Origin: Pseudomonadota bacterium
GTDB taxonomy: Bacteria > Myxococcota_A > Polyangia > Polyangiales > JAKSBK01
Direction: 5' to 3'
DNA: 38,580 nt
NCBI GenBank assembly: GCA_022361155.1
Contig: JAKSBK010000382.1
Location: 1 to 38,580 of the forward strand
The notes beneath the pieces are model-generated. The model searched no databases. It saw nothing but the letters and a program-made list of their open reading frames with translations, and was not told the origin of the DNA. Position 1 is the first letter of the stretch. Every line of letters begins with the position of its first letter. Both the position numbers and the translations under genes were made by a program. Shown here piece by piece: positions 7,929 through 15,701 of the stretch.

Positions 7929-9234
7929 GCGCACGTACAAGGTGGATCTGCTCACGAGGGTGGAGGGCGAGGGTCGCTTTCACCTGGTGGTCGACGGCGA
8001 GGACGTGAAGGAGGCGCACCTGTCGATCTTCGAGGCCCCCAGGTTCTTCGAGGCCTTCATGCGGGGCCGCTCGTTTCAGGAAGCACCCGATATCGTGGCC
8101 CGGATCTGCGGCATCTGCCCCGTGGCCTACCAGATGAGCGCGGTGCGCGCGCTCGAAAACGCGCTCGCCTGGGTGCCGACGCCCGAGATACGGACCCTGC
8201 GCCGGCTCCTGTACTGCGGCGAATGGATCGAGAGTCACGCCCTGCACGTCTTCCTGCTGCATGCGCCGGATTTCCTTGGCTACGCCAGCGCCATGGACAT
8301 GGCTCGGGATCACAAGGCCTTGGTCGAGCGTGGTCTGCGCATGAAGAAGGCCGGCAACTCGCTGATCGAAGTCCTGGGAGGCCGCGCCATCCATCCGGTT
8401 TCGGTCCGTGTGGGGGGCTTCAGCCGCGCCCCTTCCCCCGCCGAGCTCGGCGCGCTCCGCCCGGCCCTCGAGCAGGGTCTTGGCGACGCCTTGACCACGG
8501 TAAAGTGGGCGTCCGGGCTCAGGGCACCCGAGCTCGAGAGCGACTACGTGTTCGTGACGCTGTGCGCGCAAGACTACCCGCTCGAGTGGGGAGACCAGAT
8601 CGCCATCTCCGGACGCGGGCAGTTTCCGGTAGAGGCTTTTGACGAGCTCTTCGAGGAGCAGCAAGTCGCACGCTCCAACGCGCTTCACTGCCGGCTGCGC
8701 GACGGCACCCCCTACCTTTGCGGACCCATGGCCAGGCTCAACCACGCGCACGAACGGCTGCATCCCACGGCGCTTGCTGCGCTCGCCACGAGCGGCCTAA
8801 CGCTTCCGCTGCGCAATCCCTACCGTTCGATCGTGGTCAGGGCGATCGAGCTGGTGCACGCGTTCGCAGAAGCGCTGGCGATCATCGACGGCTACAGTTG
8901 CCCGCAACCCGCATGCTTCGATCTCGAGGCCGCGAGCGCATCGGGCTCGGGAGCCAGCGAAGCGCCCCGCGGCCTGCTTTGGCACCGCTACGAGCTCGAC
9001 GCCGGCGGGCTCGTTGAAACCGCTCGGATCGTGCCGCCCACATCCCAGAACCAAGCTCGCATCGAAGCCGATCTCGTAGCCATTGCGCCCGAGCTGCTGC
9101 GGCTCGATCACGACGCAGCCACCCGCCGCTGCGAGCAGCTCATCCGCGCCTACGACCCCTGCATCTCGTGCGCGACCCACTTCCTCGAGCTGACCATCGA
9201 TCGTGCCGGCGCGGATAGAAGCTCGGCTATATGA
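7918..9234 (+). CDS. hydA: [NiFe] hydrogenase large (alpha) subunit, group 3b-type
   Basis: The 438-residue catalytic subunit, holding the NiFe(CN)2CO centre where H2 is split or formed. Both ligand motifs are intact: RICGICPVAYQMSA near the N-terminus (Cys64, Cys67) and DPCISCATH near the C-terminus (Cys415, Cys418, His421). Seventeen residues follow His421 (starting FLELTI). By family knowledge these form the C-terminal extension removed by the maturation endopeptidase, whose gene overlaps this one by 4 bp. The N-terminal RVEGEGRFHLVV is also typical. The start is the ATG at 7918, preceded by GAGAG. Grouping as 3b (bifunctional NADP-linked type) rests on the fused HydB/HydG partner and gene order, not on a phylogeny. 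Confidence 0.95.
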   Translation: MSRERTYKVDLLTRVEGEGRFHLVVDGEDVKEAHLSIFEAPRFFEAFMRGRSFQEAPDIVARICGICPVAYQMSAVRALENALAWVPTPEIRTLRRLLYCGEWIESHALHVFLLHAPDFLGYASAMDMARDHKALVERGLRMKKAGNSLIEVLGGRAIHPVSVRVGGFSRAPSPAELGALRPALEQGLGDALTTVKWASGLRAPELESDYVFVTLCAQDYPLEWGDQIAISGRGQFPVEAFDELFEEQQVARSNALHCRLRDGTPYLCGPMARLNHAHERLHPTALAALATSGLTLPLRNPYRSIVVRAIELVHAFAEALAIIDGYSCPQPACFDLEAASASGSGASEAPRGLLWHRYELDAGGLVETARIVPPTSQNQARIEADLVAIAPELLRLDHDAATRRCEQLIRAYDPCISCATHFLELTIDRAGADRSSAI

Positions 9235-9734
9235 TCAGCGTGAGCCGCGTTCGGGTCATTGCACTAGGCAACCGTCACGCCTCGGATGACGGCGCCGCCC
9301 TGCGCGCGGCGGATGCGCTCGAAGGCCAACAGGTCGTGCCCGCCGGCAGACCAGGGGCGGGATTGCTGGATCTGCTCGCTGCAGAGGGCCCGATCGTGTT
9401 GGTGGATGTGATCCGGAGCGGCGCCGCACCTGGCTCGATCGTGCAGCTGTCCCTGAGCGAGCTCGCCCGGGCCGCCGTCAGCGGCGCTCCTGTGTCCTCG
9501 CATGGTTTCGGGGCCGGCGAAGCGCTCGAGCTCGGGCACGCCCTGGGCCGACCCCTGCCAGATGGGTGCTTCGTCGGCATCGAAGGAAGCAGGTTCGAGC
9601 CGGGCGATCGGCTGTCTCCGCCCGTCGAAGCCGCCCTACCCGCGCTGGTCGCCGCACTGCGCGAAGCAGTCCGGAAAGCGACAGGTGGGATCGCCGAGGA
9701 GCTTCGCGGCGCTGCGGGCCGCTACGGAGCGTGA
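9231..9734 (+). CDS. Hydrogenase maturation endopeptidase (HyaD/HycI family)
   Basis: A 167-residue protein that should cleave the C-terminal extension of the large-subunit precursor after Ni insertion. The family pattern is visible: ALGNRHASDDGAALRAADAL (glycine-Asn turn followed by acidic metal-probing residues), VLVDVIRSGAAPGS (second Asp) and SSHGFGAGEALEL (His). These correspond in order to the acidic and His residues that bind the metal in HybD-type proteases. The ATG overlaps the large subunit stop (ATGA arrangement), so translation is probably coupled and substrate and protease are made together. It is the last complete gene of the hydrogenase operon. No hyp accessory genes (hypABCDEF) are in the window. 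Confidence 0.9.
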   Translation: MISVSRVRVIALGNRHASDDGAALRAADALEGQQVVPAGRPGAGLLDLLAAEGPIVLVDVIRSGAAPGSIVQLSLSELARAAVSGAPVSSHGFGAGEALELGHALGRPLPDGCFVGIEGSRFEPGDRLSPPVEAALPALVAALREAVRKATGGIAEELRGAAGRYGA

Positions 9735-9740
9735 CCCGCC

Positions 9741-9881
9741 GTGAAACTCTACGACGAGCTCGCCGAGCGGTGGCACATCCTATCCGCACCGGAGGAGTGC
9801 CGGCAACAGCGACATGTACATGGTCAAGTACGATCCAGCAGCGAACAACGAGACGCGCGATATGCACCGCACACTGCTTGA
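9741..9881 (+). pseudogene. Methyltransferase N-terminal fragment (gene relic)
   Basis: Six bases after the protease stop, a GTG opens a 46-codon frame that begins KLYDELAERWHILSAPEE. This resembles the extreme N-terminus of class I SAM-dependent methyltransferases (the K/RLYxELAxWWxLLSPPEDY type), but the similarity ends after about 20 residues and no SAM-binding motif follows. An overlapping frame (9814-9975) contains SDMYMVKYDPAANNE, which looks like a fragment of a beta-propeller (SBBP-type) repeat. The simplest reading is a chimera of two broken genes left by deletion. A functional small protein cannot be excluded. The family assignment rests on recognition of a short motif only. Confidence 0.4.
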
Positions 9882-9984
9882 GGTCGGGCTCGCGGGCGAT
9901 CGGGCAGCTGGCATCGACGGTCGGTGTTGGTTGTTATGTGCGAAATCTGGGACGCAGGACACGAGTTATAGTTAGCATGGCACC

Positions 9985-11538
9985 ATGGCGAAGCTGACGA
10001 GGGATGTTCTGGTCGTCGGAGGGGGTCACAACGGTTTGGTGGCGGCCACCCTCCTGGCCCGCAGCGGCCTGAGCGTCTTGGTGGCCGAGCAGAGCGAGCA
10101 GCTGGGCGGCGCGGTACGGACCGAGTACCCGTTCGAGCGCGCCCCCGAGCTGGGCGTCTCGTCCGGCGCCTACCTGCTCGGGCTGATGCCGCCGAAGCTC
10201 CTCAGGCTGCTTGACCTGCAGCTGCCGCTGCTGCGCCGCGACCCGCACTACTTCTTGCCCACCAGCGGCGAGCGCTACCTCTTGCTCGGCTCCGGCCAAG
10301 CTCGCAGCCGGCAGCAGCTTGCGCGCTTCTTCTGCGAGCAGGACTGGCGCGCGCACGAGGCCCTGCAGGCCGAGCTCGGTGACCTGCGCGAGGACATCGC
10401 GCCGAGCTGGCTCGCCGAGCCCCTTTCGATCGAGGAGACGGCCGAGCGTTACGTGCGTCCGCCGCTGCGCGAGGTCTTTGTCCAGCTCTGCCGGGGCTCT
10501 ATCCGCACCTACCTGGATCGTTTTGGCTTCCGCAGCGACCTGATCAAGGCGATGTACGCGGTGACCGACGCCTTCACCGGCGTGTTCGGGGCCTGGGATA
10601 CCCCGGGCACGGGCATGAATTTCCTGATTCACAACATGTGCAGGCTCCCGGCTTCCGACGGCACCTGGATGCTGCTGCGTGGCGGGATGGGCGTTCTGAC
10701 CGAGCAGCTCGCACGGTTGGCCGGGGACCTTGGCGTGGAGATCTGGACGTCCCGGCGCGTGGTGTCGCTGCGCACGGCGCAGGGGGTCTGCCGTGGGGCC
10801 GTGCTGGCTGACGGCAGCGAGGTGACGGCGAGCGCCGTGGTGGTGAATGCGGACCCGTTTCGCTTGAGGCAGCTGGCCGGCGCTGCCAGTTTCCCGGCCG
10901 CCTACAACCAGCGGCTCGACGACTGTGCCCGACCCGGATCGAGCATGAAGGTCAACTTGGCCCTGCGCGGCTTGCCCGAGTTTTCCTGCCTGAAGGAGGA
11001 TCTCGGCCAGCACCGAGGCACGATCCATCTGCTTGCCGACGAAAGCGAGGTAATTGCCGCGCTCGACAAGGCGTTCCAGCAGGCGCGTGCCGGCGAGCTG
11101 CCGGAGCAACCCGCCATGGAGCTCTACATCCATACCGCGCTCGACTCCAGTCTCAAGGACAGCAAGGGTCGCCACAGCGCGGCCCTGTTCGTGCAGTGGG
11201 TGCCCTACGCCCTCAAGGCCAGCAGCTGGGAAGTGCAAGAGCAGCCGTACGTACAACACCTGCTTTCGCTCTGGGAGCGTCTTGCTCCCGGGAGCGCCGG
11301 CTTGGTGGACGACGTGTTCACGCTCACGCCGCCAAAAATCGAGCAGCGTTTCGGCATGACCGGCGGCCACATCCACCACATCGACAATACCTTTGGCTTC
11401 GCCGATCGCTTGCCCTATACCACACCCGTCGAAGGCCTGTACTCGGCCAGCGCCGGCTGCCATCCCGGCGGCTCGGTCATCGGTGCTGCCGGCCACAACG
11501 CAGCGGCCCGCCTGCTGCGCGACCTGGGCAAAGGCTAA
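9985..11538 (+). CDS. FAD-dependent oxidoreductase, phytoene desaturase/PYROXD2-like
   Basis: A 517-residue flavoprotein of the CrtI/PYROXD2 group. The N-terminal dinucleotide-binding fold is VVGGGHNGLVAATLLARSG, followed by the acidic end of beta-2 (VAEQ) and the GGAVRTEY loop. The C-terminal FAD motif includes GLYSASAGCHPGGSVIGAAGHNAA. The middle is a helical substrate domain. The His in GGGHNG and the HIHHIDNTFGF motif fit PYROXD2-type proteins better than true carotenoid desaturases, so the substrate is unknown. No carotenoid genes are nearby. A TATAGT sequence at 9967-9972 could be a -10 element, giving a very short leader; no clear ribosome-binding site or -35 was seen. It follows the hydrogenase operon and its relic by about 100 bp and is probably transcribed separately. 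Confidence 0.85.
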   Translation: MAKLTRDVLVVGGGHNGLVAATLLARSGLSVLVAEQSEQLGGAVRTEYPFERAPELGVSSGAYLLGLMPPKLLRLLDLQLPLLRRDPHYFLPTSGERYLLLGSGQARSRQQLARFFCEQDWRAHEALQAELGDLREDIAPSWLAEPLSIEETAERYVRPPLREVFVQLCRGSIRTYLDRFGFRSDLIKAMYAVTDAFTGVFGAWDTPGTGMNFLIHNMCRLPASDGTWMLLRGGMGVLTEQLARLAGDLGVEIWTSRRVVSLRTAQGVCRGAVLADGSEVTASAVVVNADPFRLRQLAGAASFPAAYNQRLDDCARPGSSMKVNLALRGLPEFSCLKEDLGQHRGTIHLLADESEVIAALDKAFQQARAGELPEQPAMELYIHTALDSSLKDSKGRHSAALFVQWVPYALKASSWEVQEQPYVQHLLSLWERLAPGSAGLVDDVFTLTPPKIEQRFGMTGGHIHHIDNTFGFADRLPYTTPVEGLYSASAGCHPGGSVIGAAGHNAAARLLRDLGKG

Positions 11539-11581
11539 AGGCTGAGCTGTAACGACCGGGGCCGATGCACACTACTGCCTA

Positions 11582-11739
11582 AGGCGTCGGGTCAAAATAA
11601 CATCGCCACTTCGATTTCGATCCATCCCGTCCAGCGGCGTTGCACCGCCTCCGAATACAGGGAGTATTCGCGCGACAGCGCGCCTTGCCGGCCGGGAGCC
11701 TCAAAGCCGACCTGGAGATGTTATTTTGACCCGACGCCT
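11582..11739. repeat. MITE-like inverted-repeat element, copy A
   Basis: Perfect 23-bp inverted arms lie at 11582-11604 (starts AGGCGTCGGGTC, ends AATAACATC) and 11717-11739, enclosing 112 bp. The interior is itself structured: CGAATAC-AGGGA-GTATTCG (11652-11670), GGCG-TTGCAC-CGCC and GCGCG-ACAG-CGCGC hairpins. Read on the minus strand the core contains the boxes GGCAAGGCG, TATTCG and AACGCCG, with 23 and 10 bases between them. The same boxes recur with 24- and 10-base spacings in copy B at 36699-36864, but the arms of the two copies are different. There is no transposase in the window. The element ends 28 bp before the arsS start codon and would lie in or beside its leader. Confidence 0.75.
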
Positions 11740-11767
11740 AAGAAACCGCACCTACCGAGAATCCGCC

Positions 11768-12802
11768 ATGGCCTCACCTGCTAGCGTTCATCTACCCGTG
11801 ATGGCTCGCGAGAGCCCGAGGCCCAAGGCCGCCTTCGAACAGGAGCTGGGGCAGCACGGCATGGCAAGCCTCAGCCGGAGCGCCTTGACCACGGTGCAGA
11901 TCAACGTGGGTAAGCGCTGCAATCAGGCCTGTCACCACTGCCACGTGGACGCCGGCCCGGCACGGGTCGAGAGCATGGGTCGGGATGTGGCGGAGCGCGT
12001 GGTCCGCCTGGTGGCTCGGGCACCCAGCGTCGACCTCGTGGACATAACGGGCGGAGCACCCGAGCTCAATCCCCACTTTCGTTGGCTGGTGCGCACACTG
12101 CGCGGTCATGGCGTACAGGTCATGGATCGCTGCAACCTGACCATCCTGTTCGAGCCCGGCATGCAGGACCTGCCGGCTTTTTTGGCAGACCACCAGGTGG
12201 CAGTGACGGCGAGCCTGCCCTGCTACGGTCCCGGCAACGTCGACAAGCAGCGGGGCAAAGGCGTGTTTGATCGCAGCATTCGCGCCCTGCGCATCCTGAA
12301 CCAGCACGGCTACGGGCTGGCAGGCACCTCGCTTCCGTTGGACTTGGTCTACAATCCGCTGGGAGCCTCGTTGCCACCACCCCAGGTCGCACTTGAAAGC
12401 CGCTATCGCGAGGTCTTGCGCGCCGAGCACGGGATCGAGTTCAATCGCCTGCTCACGCTCACCAACATGCCCATCCAGCGCTTCGCTCGAAGCCTCGAAC
12501 GGCAGGGTCAATACGACGCCTACATGAGCCTGCTCGTCAACCATTTCAACCCCGCGACCATCGAGCACCTCATGTGTCGCACCCTGCTGAGCGTCGGCTA
12601 CAACGGCCGGCTTTACGATTGCGACTTCAACCAGATGCTCGAGATCGCACTGGGTGCGCCTCGCCGCGACCGCGCAACCCCCACAACGGTTTGGGAATTG
12701 GACAGCCTGCAGGACCTGGCTGGCCAACGAGTCGCCACCGCAGAGCACTGCTTTGGCTGCACTGCGGGCGCGGGCTCGAGCTGTGGCGGGGCGCTTCAAT
12801 GA
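11768..12802 (+). CDS. arsS: Arsenosugar biosynthesis radical SAM protein ArsS
   Basis: A 344-residue radical SAM enzyme. The cluster motif is CNQACHHCHVDAGP (Cys51, 55, 58). The family-specific features are the DITGGAPELNPHFRWLV and VMDRCNLTIL segments, CRTLLSVGYNGRLYDCDFNQ and the C-terminal Cys-rich end CFGCTAGAGSSCGGAL. Together these define the ArsS/DUF3641 type, which by family knowledge attaches the 5'-deoxyadenosyl group to dimethylarsenite in arsenosugar formation. Some family members use selenocysteine in the C-terminal motif; here the codon is TGT, an ordinary Cys. ATG 11768 is chosen, with GAGAA 8 bases upstream; an earlier TTG lies inside the inverted-repeat element. The usual partner ArsM (arsenite methyltransferase) is not in the window. 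A UMF1-type transporter follows 90 bp downstream. Confidence 0.92.
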   Translation: MASPASVHLPVMARESPRPKAAFEQELGQHGMASLSRSALTTVQINVGKRCNQACHHCHVDAGPARVESMGRDVAERVVRLVARAPSVDLVDITGGAPELNPHFRWLVRTLRGHGVQVMDRCNLTILFEPGMQDLPAFLADHQVAVTASLPCYGPGNVDKQRGKGVFDRSIRALRILNQHGYGLAGTSLPLDLVYNPLGASLPPPQVALESRYREVLRAEHGIEFNRLLTLTNMPIQRFARSLERQGQYDAYMSLLVNHFNPATIEHLMCRTLLSVGYNGRLYDCDFNQMLEIALGAPRRDRATPTTVWELDSLQDLAGQRVATAEHCFGCTAGAGSSCGGALQ

Positions 12803-12832
12803 GAGCGGTACTGGGGCGCCGATCGCCGATCG

Positions 12833-12898
12833 TAAGGTGCGGCTAAGGTGCGGCTAAGGTGCGGCTAAGGTGCGGCTAAGGTGCGGCTAAGGTGCGGC
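12833..12898. repeat. 11-bp tandem repeat, six perfect copies, containing the MFS start codon
   Basis: The unit TAAGGTGCGGC is repeated six times without mismatch, starting 31 bp after the arsS stop. Each unit has an AAGG/GTG pair that could act as a weak ribosome site or start, and the last unit supplies the GTG at 12892 used by the MFS gene. Reading from the GTG three units upstream (33 bp, same frame) meets a TAA, so only the last GTG can start the transporter. The copy number is likely to vary by slippage. Confidence 0.95.
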
Positions 12899-14139
12899 TC
12901 GACCCCAAGCAGGTGGCGGCGTTCGCGCTCTACGACTTCGCCAACTCCGCCTACTCGGCGGTGATCGTCGCCACAGTATTCGCCGTGTACTACGCTCAGA
13001 GTGTCGTCGGCAACGAAACGGGCGAAGGCGACCTGTGGTGGGGCCGCGTCATGTCCGTTTCGGTGCTGTTCGTGGCGCTTTCGTCGCCCGCGTTGGGCTC
13101 GGTCGCGGACCGCGCCAGGATACGCAAGCGCATGATGCTCGCTTACACCTGTTTGTGCATCGGCGCAGTGGCGGCATTGTCGAGCGTGGGCCCCGGCGAC
13201 GTACTGTGGGGCTTTTGCCTGGCGGTGCTCGCCAACATCGGCTTCGAGGGAGCGCTCGTCTACTACAACGCTTACCTTCCCGACCTGGCGCCTGAGGAGC
13301 GCCGCGGCTTCGTCTCGGGCGTCGGGTTCGCGCTTGGCTACGCCGGATCGCTGATCGGGCTGCTGATCGCCCTGCCGTTGGTCCAACGCGGCATGTTCGA
13401 GCTGACCTGGCTCAGCGTCGCGGCTTTCTTCGCGCTTTTTTCGCTGCCCGCCTGGCGCTGGCTGCCTGCGGACGCCCCCGGCGGGCAGCACGTCGCAAAG
13501 GCGGCGCTCGATGGCTTTCGTCGCCTGCGCGCAACGACGCGCGAGGTGCTTCGCTCCAAGCCCCTGCGGCGATTCCTCTTCGCCTACTTCTTCTACATCG
13601 ACGGCGTGCTGACGGTTATCTACTTTGCAGCAATTTTCGCCACCAAGACGCTTCGCTTCGAGCAAGGCGAGCTCATGCTGCTCTTCATGGTGGTGCAGAT
13701 CTCGGCCCTGCTGGGCTCGCTCGCACTCGCCAAGCCCACCGATCGCTGGGGCGCCAAACGCGTCATCGGGCTGACCCTGGTCCTTTGGACCCTGATCGTG
13801 GCCGGCGCGGCAGCCGTGGAGTCGAAGCCGACGTTCTTCGCCATGGCCGCGCTGGCAGGCTCTGGGCTAGGCGCGGTGCAGGCAGCGAGCCGCAGCCTGA
13901 TGTCGAGCATGATTCCCCGCGGCCGGGAGGCCGAGCTGTTCGGCTTCTACGCCTTTTGCGGCAAATCGTCGTCCGTGCTCGGACCGCTGGTCTTCGGTCA
14001 GGTCTCCTACCTGAGCGGCGGAAACCAGCGCCTGGCAGTGCTGTGCATCGGGGCGTTCTTCGTGGTCGGAGGACTGCTGCTGCGGCGGGTGCCCTCGCCG
14101 GCAGCATCCGGGCGCGTCCCGTACGTTGGTGCCTCGTGA
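12892..14139 (+). CDS. MFS transporter, UMF1 (Atg22-like) family
   Basis: A 415-residue integral membrane protein with about 12 hydrophobic segments. The N-terminal signature LYDFANSAYSAVIVATVF is typical of the UMF1/Atg22-like MFS family, and the later EELFGFY-like motif appears as AELFGFYAFCGKSSSVLGP. A basic loop (DRARIRKR) follows the second helix, as in MFS proteins. The transported compound cannot be told from sequence. The position just after arsS might suggest export of an organoarsenical or of a related metabolite, but that is guilt by association. The start is a GTG inside the last copy of the 11-bp tandem repeat; the repeats encode stops in this frame, so an earlier start is excluded. 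Confidence 0.88.
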   Translation: MRLDPKQVAAFALYDFANSAYSAVIVATVFAVYYAQSVVGNETGEGDLWWGRVMSVSVLFVALSSPALGSVADRARIRKRMMLAYTCLCIGAVAALSSVGPGDVLWGFCLAVLANIGFEGALVYYNAYLPDLAPEERRGFVSGVGFALGYAGSLIGLLIALPLVQRGMFELTWLSVAAFFALFSLPAWRWLPADAPGGQHVAKAALDGFRRLRATTREVLRSKPLRRFLFAYFFYIDGVLTVIYFAAIFATKTLRFEQGELMLLFMVVQISALLGSLALAKPTDRWGAKRVIGLTLVLWTLIVAGAAAVESKPTFFAMAALAGSGLGAVQAASRSLMSSMIPRGREAELFGFYAFCGKSSSVLGPLVFGQVSYLSGGNQRLAVLCIGAFFVVGGLLLRRVPSPAASGRVPYVGAS

Positions 14140-14165
14140 TGGGGGATTCGCAGAGGTGTCGCGTC

Positions 14166-14201
14166 TTGTGTCGCGCCCGCGTTTTGTGTCGCGCCCGCGT
14201 T
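14166..14201. repeat. 18-bp direct repeat, two copies, upstream of speD
   Basis: TTGTGTCGCGCCCGCGTT occurs twice head to tail, flanked by partial copies (GTGTCGCGTC before and TTCTGTCAC after). It lies in the 204-bp gap between the MFS gene and speD. It may be a small degenerate array or part of a leader; no function is evident. Confidence 0.8.
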
Positions 14202-14343
14202 TTCTGTCACAACACGGTTGCGTTCCAGGGCGCCTATGGTATTGATGCGCGCCCACGTCGTGGGGGTGCGCCGGCCGCTGGCGCGCTCAACCCCTCCAAC
14301 CCCTTAACCCTGCACCCGTCAGCACGTCGAGGGAGAGTTTGCG

Positions 14344-14802
14344 TTGGACACACGCGGACGGCACCTGTTGGCCGAATACACCGGTTGCGAGGCGGGCCTG
14401 TTGGACAGTGTGGAACGGGTCGAAGCCCTGATGCGCAGAGCGGCGGAGGCCTCCAGGGCTACGGTCGTGGCCTCGGTGTTTCACCCGTTCTCCCCCCAGG
14501 GAGTGAGCGGCGTGGTCGTCATCGAAGAGTCCCACCTGTCGATTCACACCTGGCCCGAATACGGCTACGCCGCCGTGGACTTTTTCACGTGCGGGGAGTG
14601 CTCACCCGAGCAAGCCCACGAAGTGCTCAAACGCGGCCTGGGAGCCCGTGAAGTGGAACTGATGCTGGTGGACCGTGGGCGTTGCAGTGTCGGGGGCCGC
14701 ATGGATGTGCGCTACCACGTGCGGCCCAGGCAAGACCTGGGGGCGCCGCCCAAGTCGCTGCGCCGGCCGCGGAGCACCACCGCCGCGCACGCGCAGTCTT
14801 AG
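14344..14802 (+). CDS. speD: S-adenosylmethionine decarboxylase proenzyme (SpeD/SpeH type)
   Basis: A 152-residue pyruvoyl enzyme that decarboxylates AdoMet to supply the aminopropyl donor for spermidine. The self-cleavage site is [12 protein letters not shown], with processing expected between Glu62 and Ser63, so Ser63 becomes the pyruvoyl group. His68 and Cys83 (in FFTCGEC) are the other processing and catalytic residues, at the same positions as in the Thermotoga maritima enzyme. The start is TTG 14344, supported by the strong purine-rich site GAGGGAGAG just upstream. The C-terminal about 25 residues are a basic, low-complexity extension beyond the family core. speE follows after 15 bp, forming a two-gene polyamine operon. 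Confidence 0.93.
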   Translation: MDTRGRHLLAEYTGCEAGLLDSVERVEALMRRAAEASRATVVASVFHPFSPQGVSGVVVIEESHLSIHTWPEYGYAAVDFFTCGECSPEQAHEVLKRGLGAREVELMLVDRGRCSVGGRMDVRYHVRPRQDLGAPPKSLRRPRSTTAAHAQS

Positions 14803-14817
14803 GGGCTCCGTCCTAGC

Positions 14818-15675
14818 ATGCCGCTGTGGTACGACGAGGTATTCGAGGGCAACGCACGCTTCGGTCTGAAGGTCGGTAAGACCCTCTACAGCGAACGCAG
14901 CGCTTTCCAGACGATCGAGATCTTCGAGACCGAGCGCTTCGGCCGGACGCTCGCGCTCGACGGCATCTACCAGACCAGCGAGGCGGACGAGTTCTACTAC
15001 CACGAGATGCTCGTGCAGCCCGCGCTGGTCACGGCGCCCGCGATTCGGCGCGTGCTGCTCATAGGGGGCGGCGACGGTGGTTCCGCGCGCGAGATCCTGC
15101 GTCATCCCGAGGTCGAGCAGCTGGTGATGGTGGAGCTCGACAGCATGGTGGTCGAAGCGAGCCGGAGGTATTTGCCGACCATCGGCAGCGCGTGGGAAGA
15201 CCCAAGGCTCGAGGTCCGGTTCGAAGACGGCATCGCCTACGCGGCGGCATGCAACGAGCCGTTCGACGTCATCCTCATCGATGGGCCAGATCCGCTGGGG
15301 CCGGCGGTCGGACTGTTCGAAAGCTCGTTCTACACCGACTGCGAGCGCTTGCTGGGCGAGCACGGTGTGTTGGCCCAGCAGACCGAGTCGCCCGTGTTCA
15401 TGCCGCGCGATTTCTACCGGATAGTGCGCACGCTGCGCGACGTGTTCGTGTGCGCGGACCCCTACTTCGGTCCAGTGCCGGTCTATGCAAGCTCGCTCTG
15501 GAGCTACACGTACGCGAGCTCTGGCTTGGATCCCAAGGCGATCAACACCGCTCGCGCCGAGCGCATCGAGCCCCACATGCGCTACTATACGACCGAGATC
15601 CACCGAGCCGCCTTCGCGTTGCCCCGCGAGATTCAGAAGAAGCTGGACGCAGGCCAGTCGCGTGTTTCAGCGTAA
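14818..15675 (+). CDS. speE: Spermidine synthase (polyamine aminopropyltransferase)
   Basis: A 285-residue cytosolic enzyme that transfers the aminopropyl group from decarboxylated AdoMet to putrescine. An N-terminal beta-domain (LWYDEVFEGNARFGLKVGK) precedes a Rossmann fold with LLIGGGDGGSAREILRH (about 80-96), the acidic end VELD and the catalytic-site region LIDGPDPLGPA (Asp155, Asp158). The YYHEMLVQPAL segment also matches the family. The motif is DGPDP where DSTDP/DSSDP is more usual, a modest change that leaves both Asp residues. It pairs with speD upstream, so the donor is made by its neighbour. The putrescine source (ornithine or arginine/agmatine route) is not in the window, and the acceptor specificity cannot be fixed from sequence. 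Confidence 0.93.
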   Translation: MPLWYDEVFEGNARFGLKVGKTLYSERSAFQTIEIFETERFGRTLALDGIYQTSEADEFYYHEMLVQPALVTAPAIRRVLLIGGGDGGSAREILRHPEVEQLVMVELDSMVVEASRRYLPTIGSAWEDPRLEVRFEDGIAYAAACNEPFDVILIDGPDPLGPAVGLFESSFYTDCERLLGEHGVLAQQTESPVFMPRDFYRIVRTLRDVFVCADPYFGPVPVYASSLWSYTYASSGLDPKAINTARAERIEPHMRYYTTEIHRAAFALPREIQKKLDAGQSRVSA

Positions 15676-15701
15676 CTCGTGACTCTGCTACCCTCGGCTC
15701 G

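Noticed and set aside
11582-11739. Inverted repeat as a simple transcription terminator of the flavoprotein gene
   Set aside because: The arms are 112 bp apart, there is no T tract, and the core recurs at 36699-36864 far from any such gene.
12721-12802. Possible selenocysteine in ArsS
   Set aside because: The C-terminal GSSC motif uses TGT and no in-frame TGA occurs before the true stop.
12833-12898. Possible CRISPR array
   Set aside because: Units are 11 bp, directly adjacent and without spacers; this is a simple tandem repeat.
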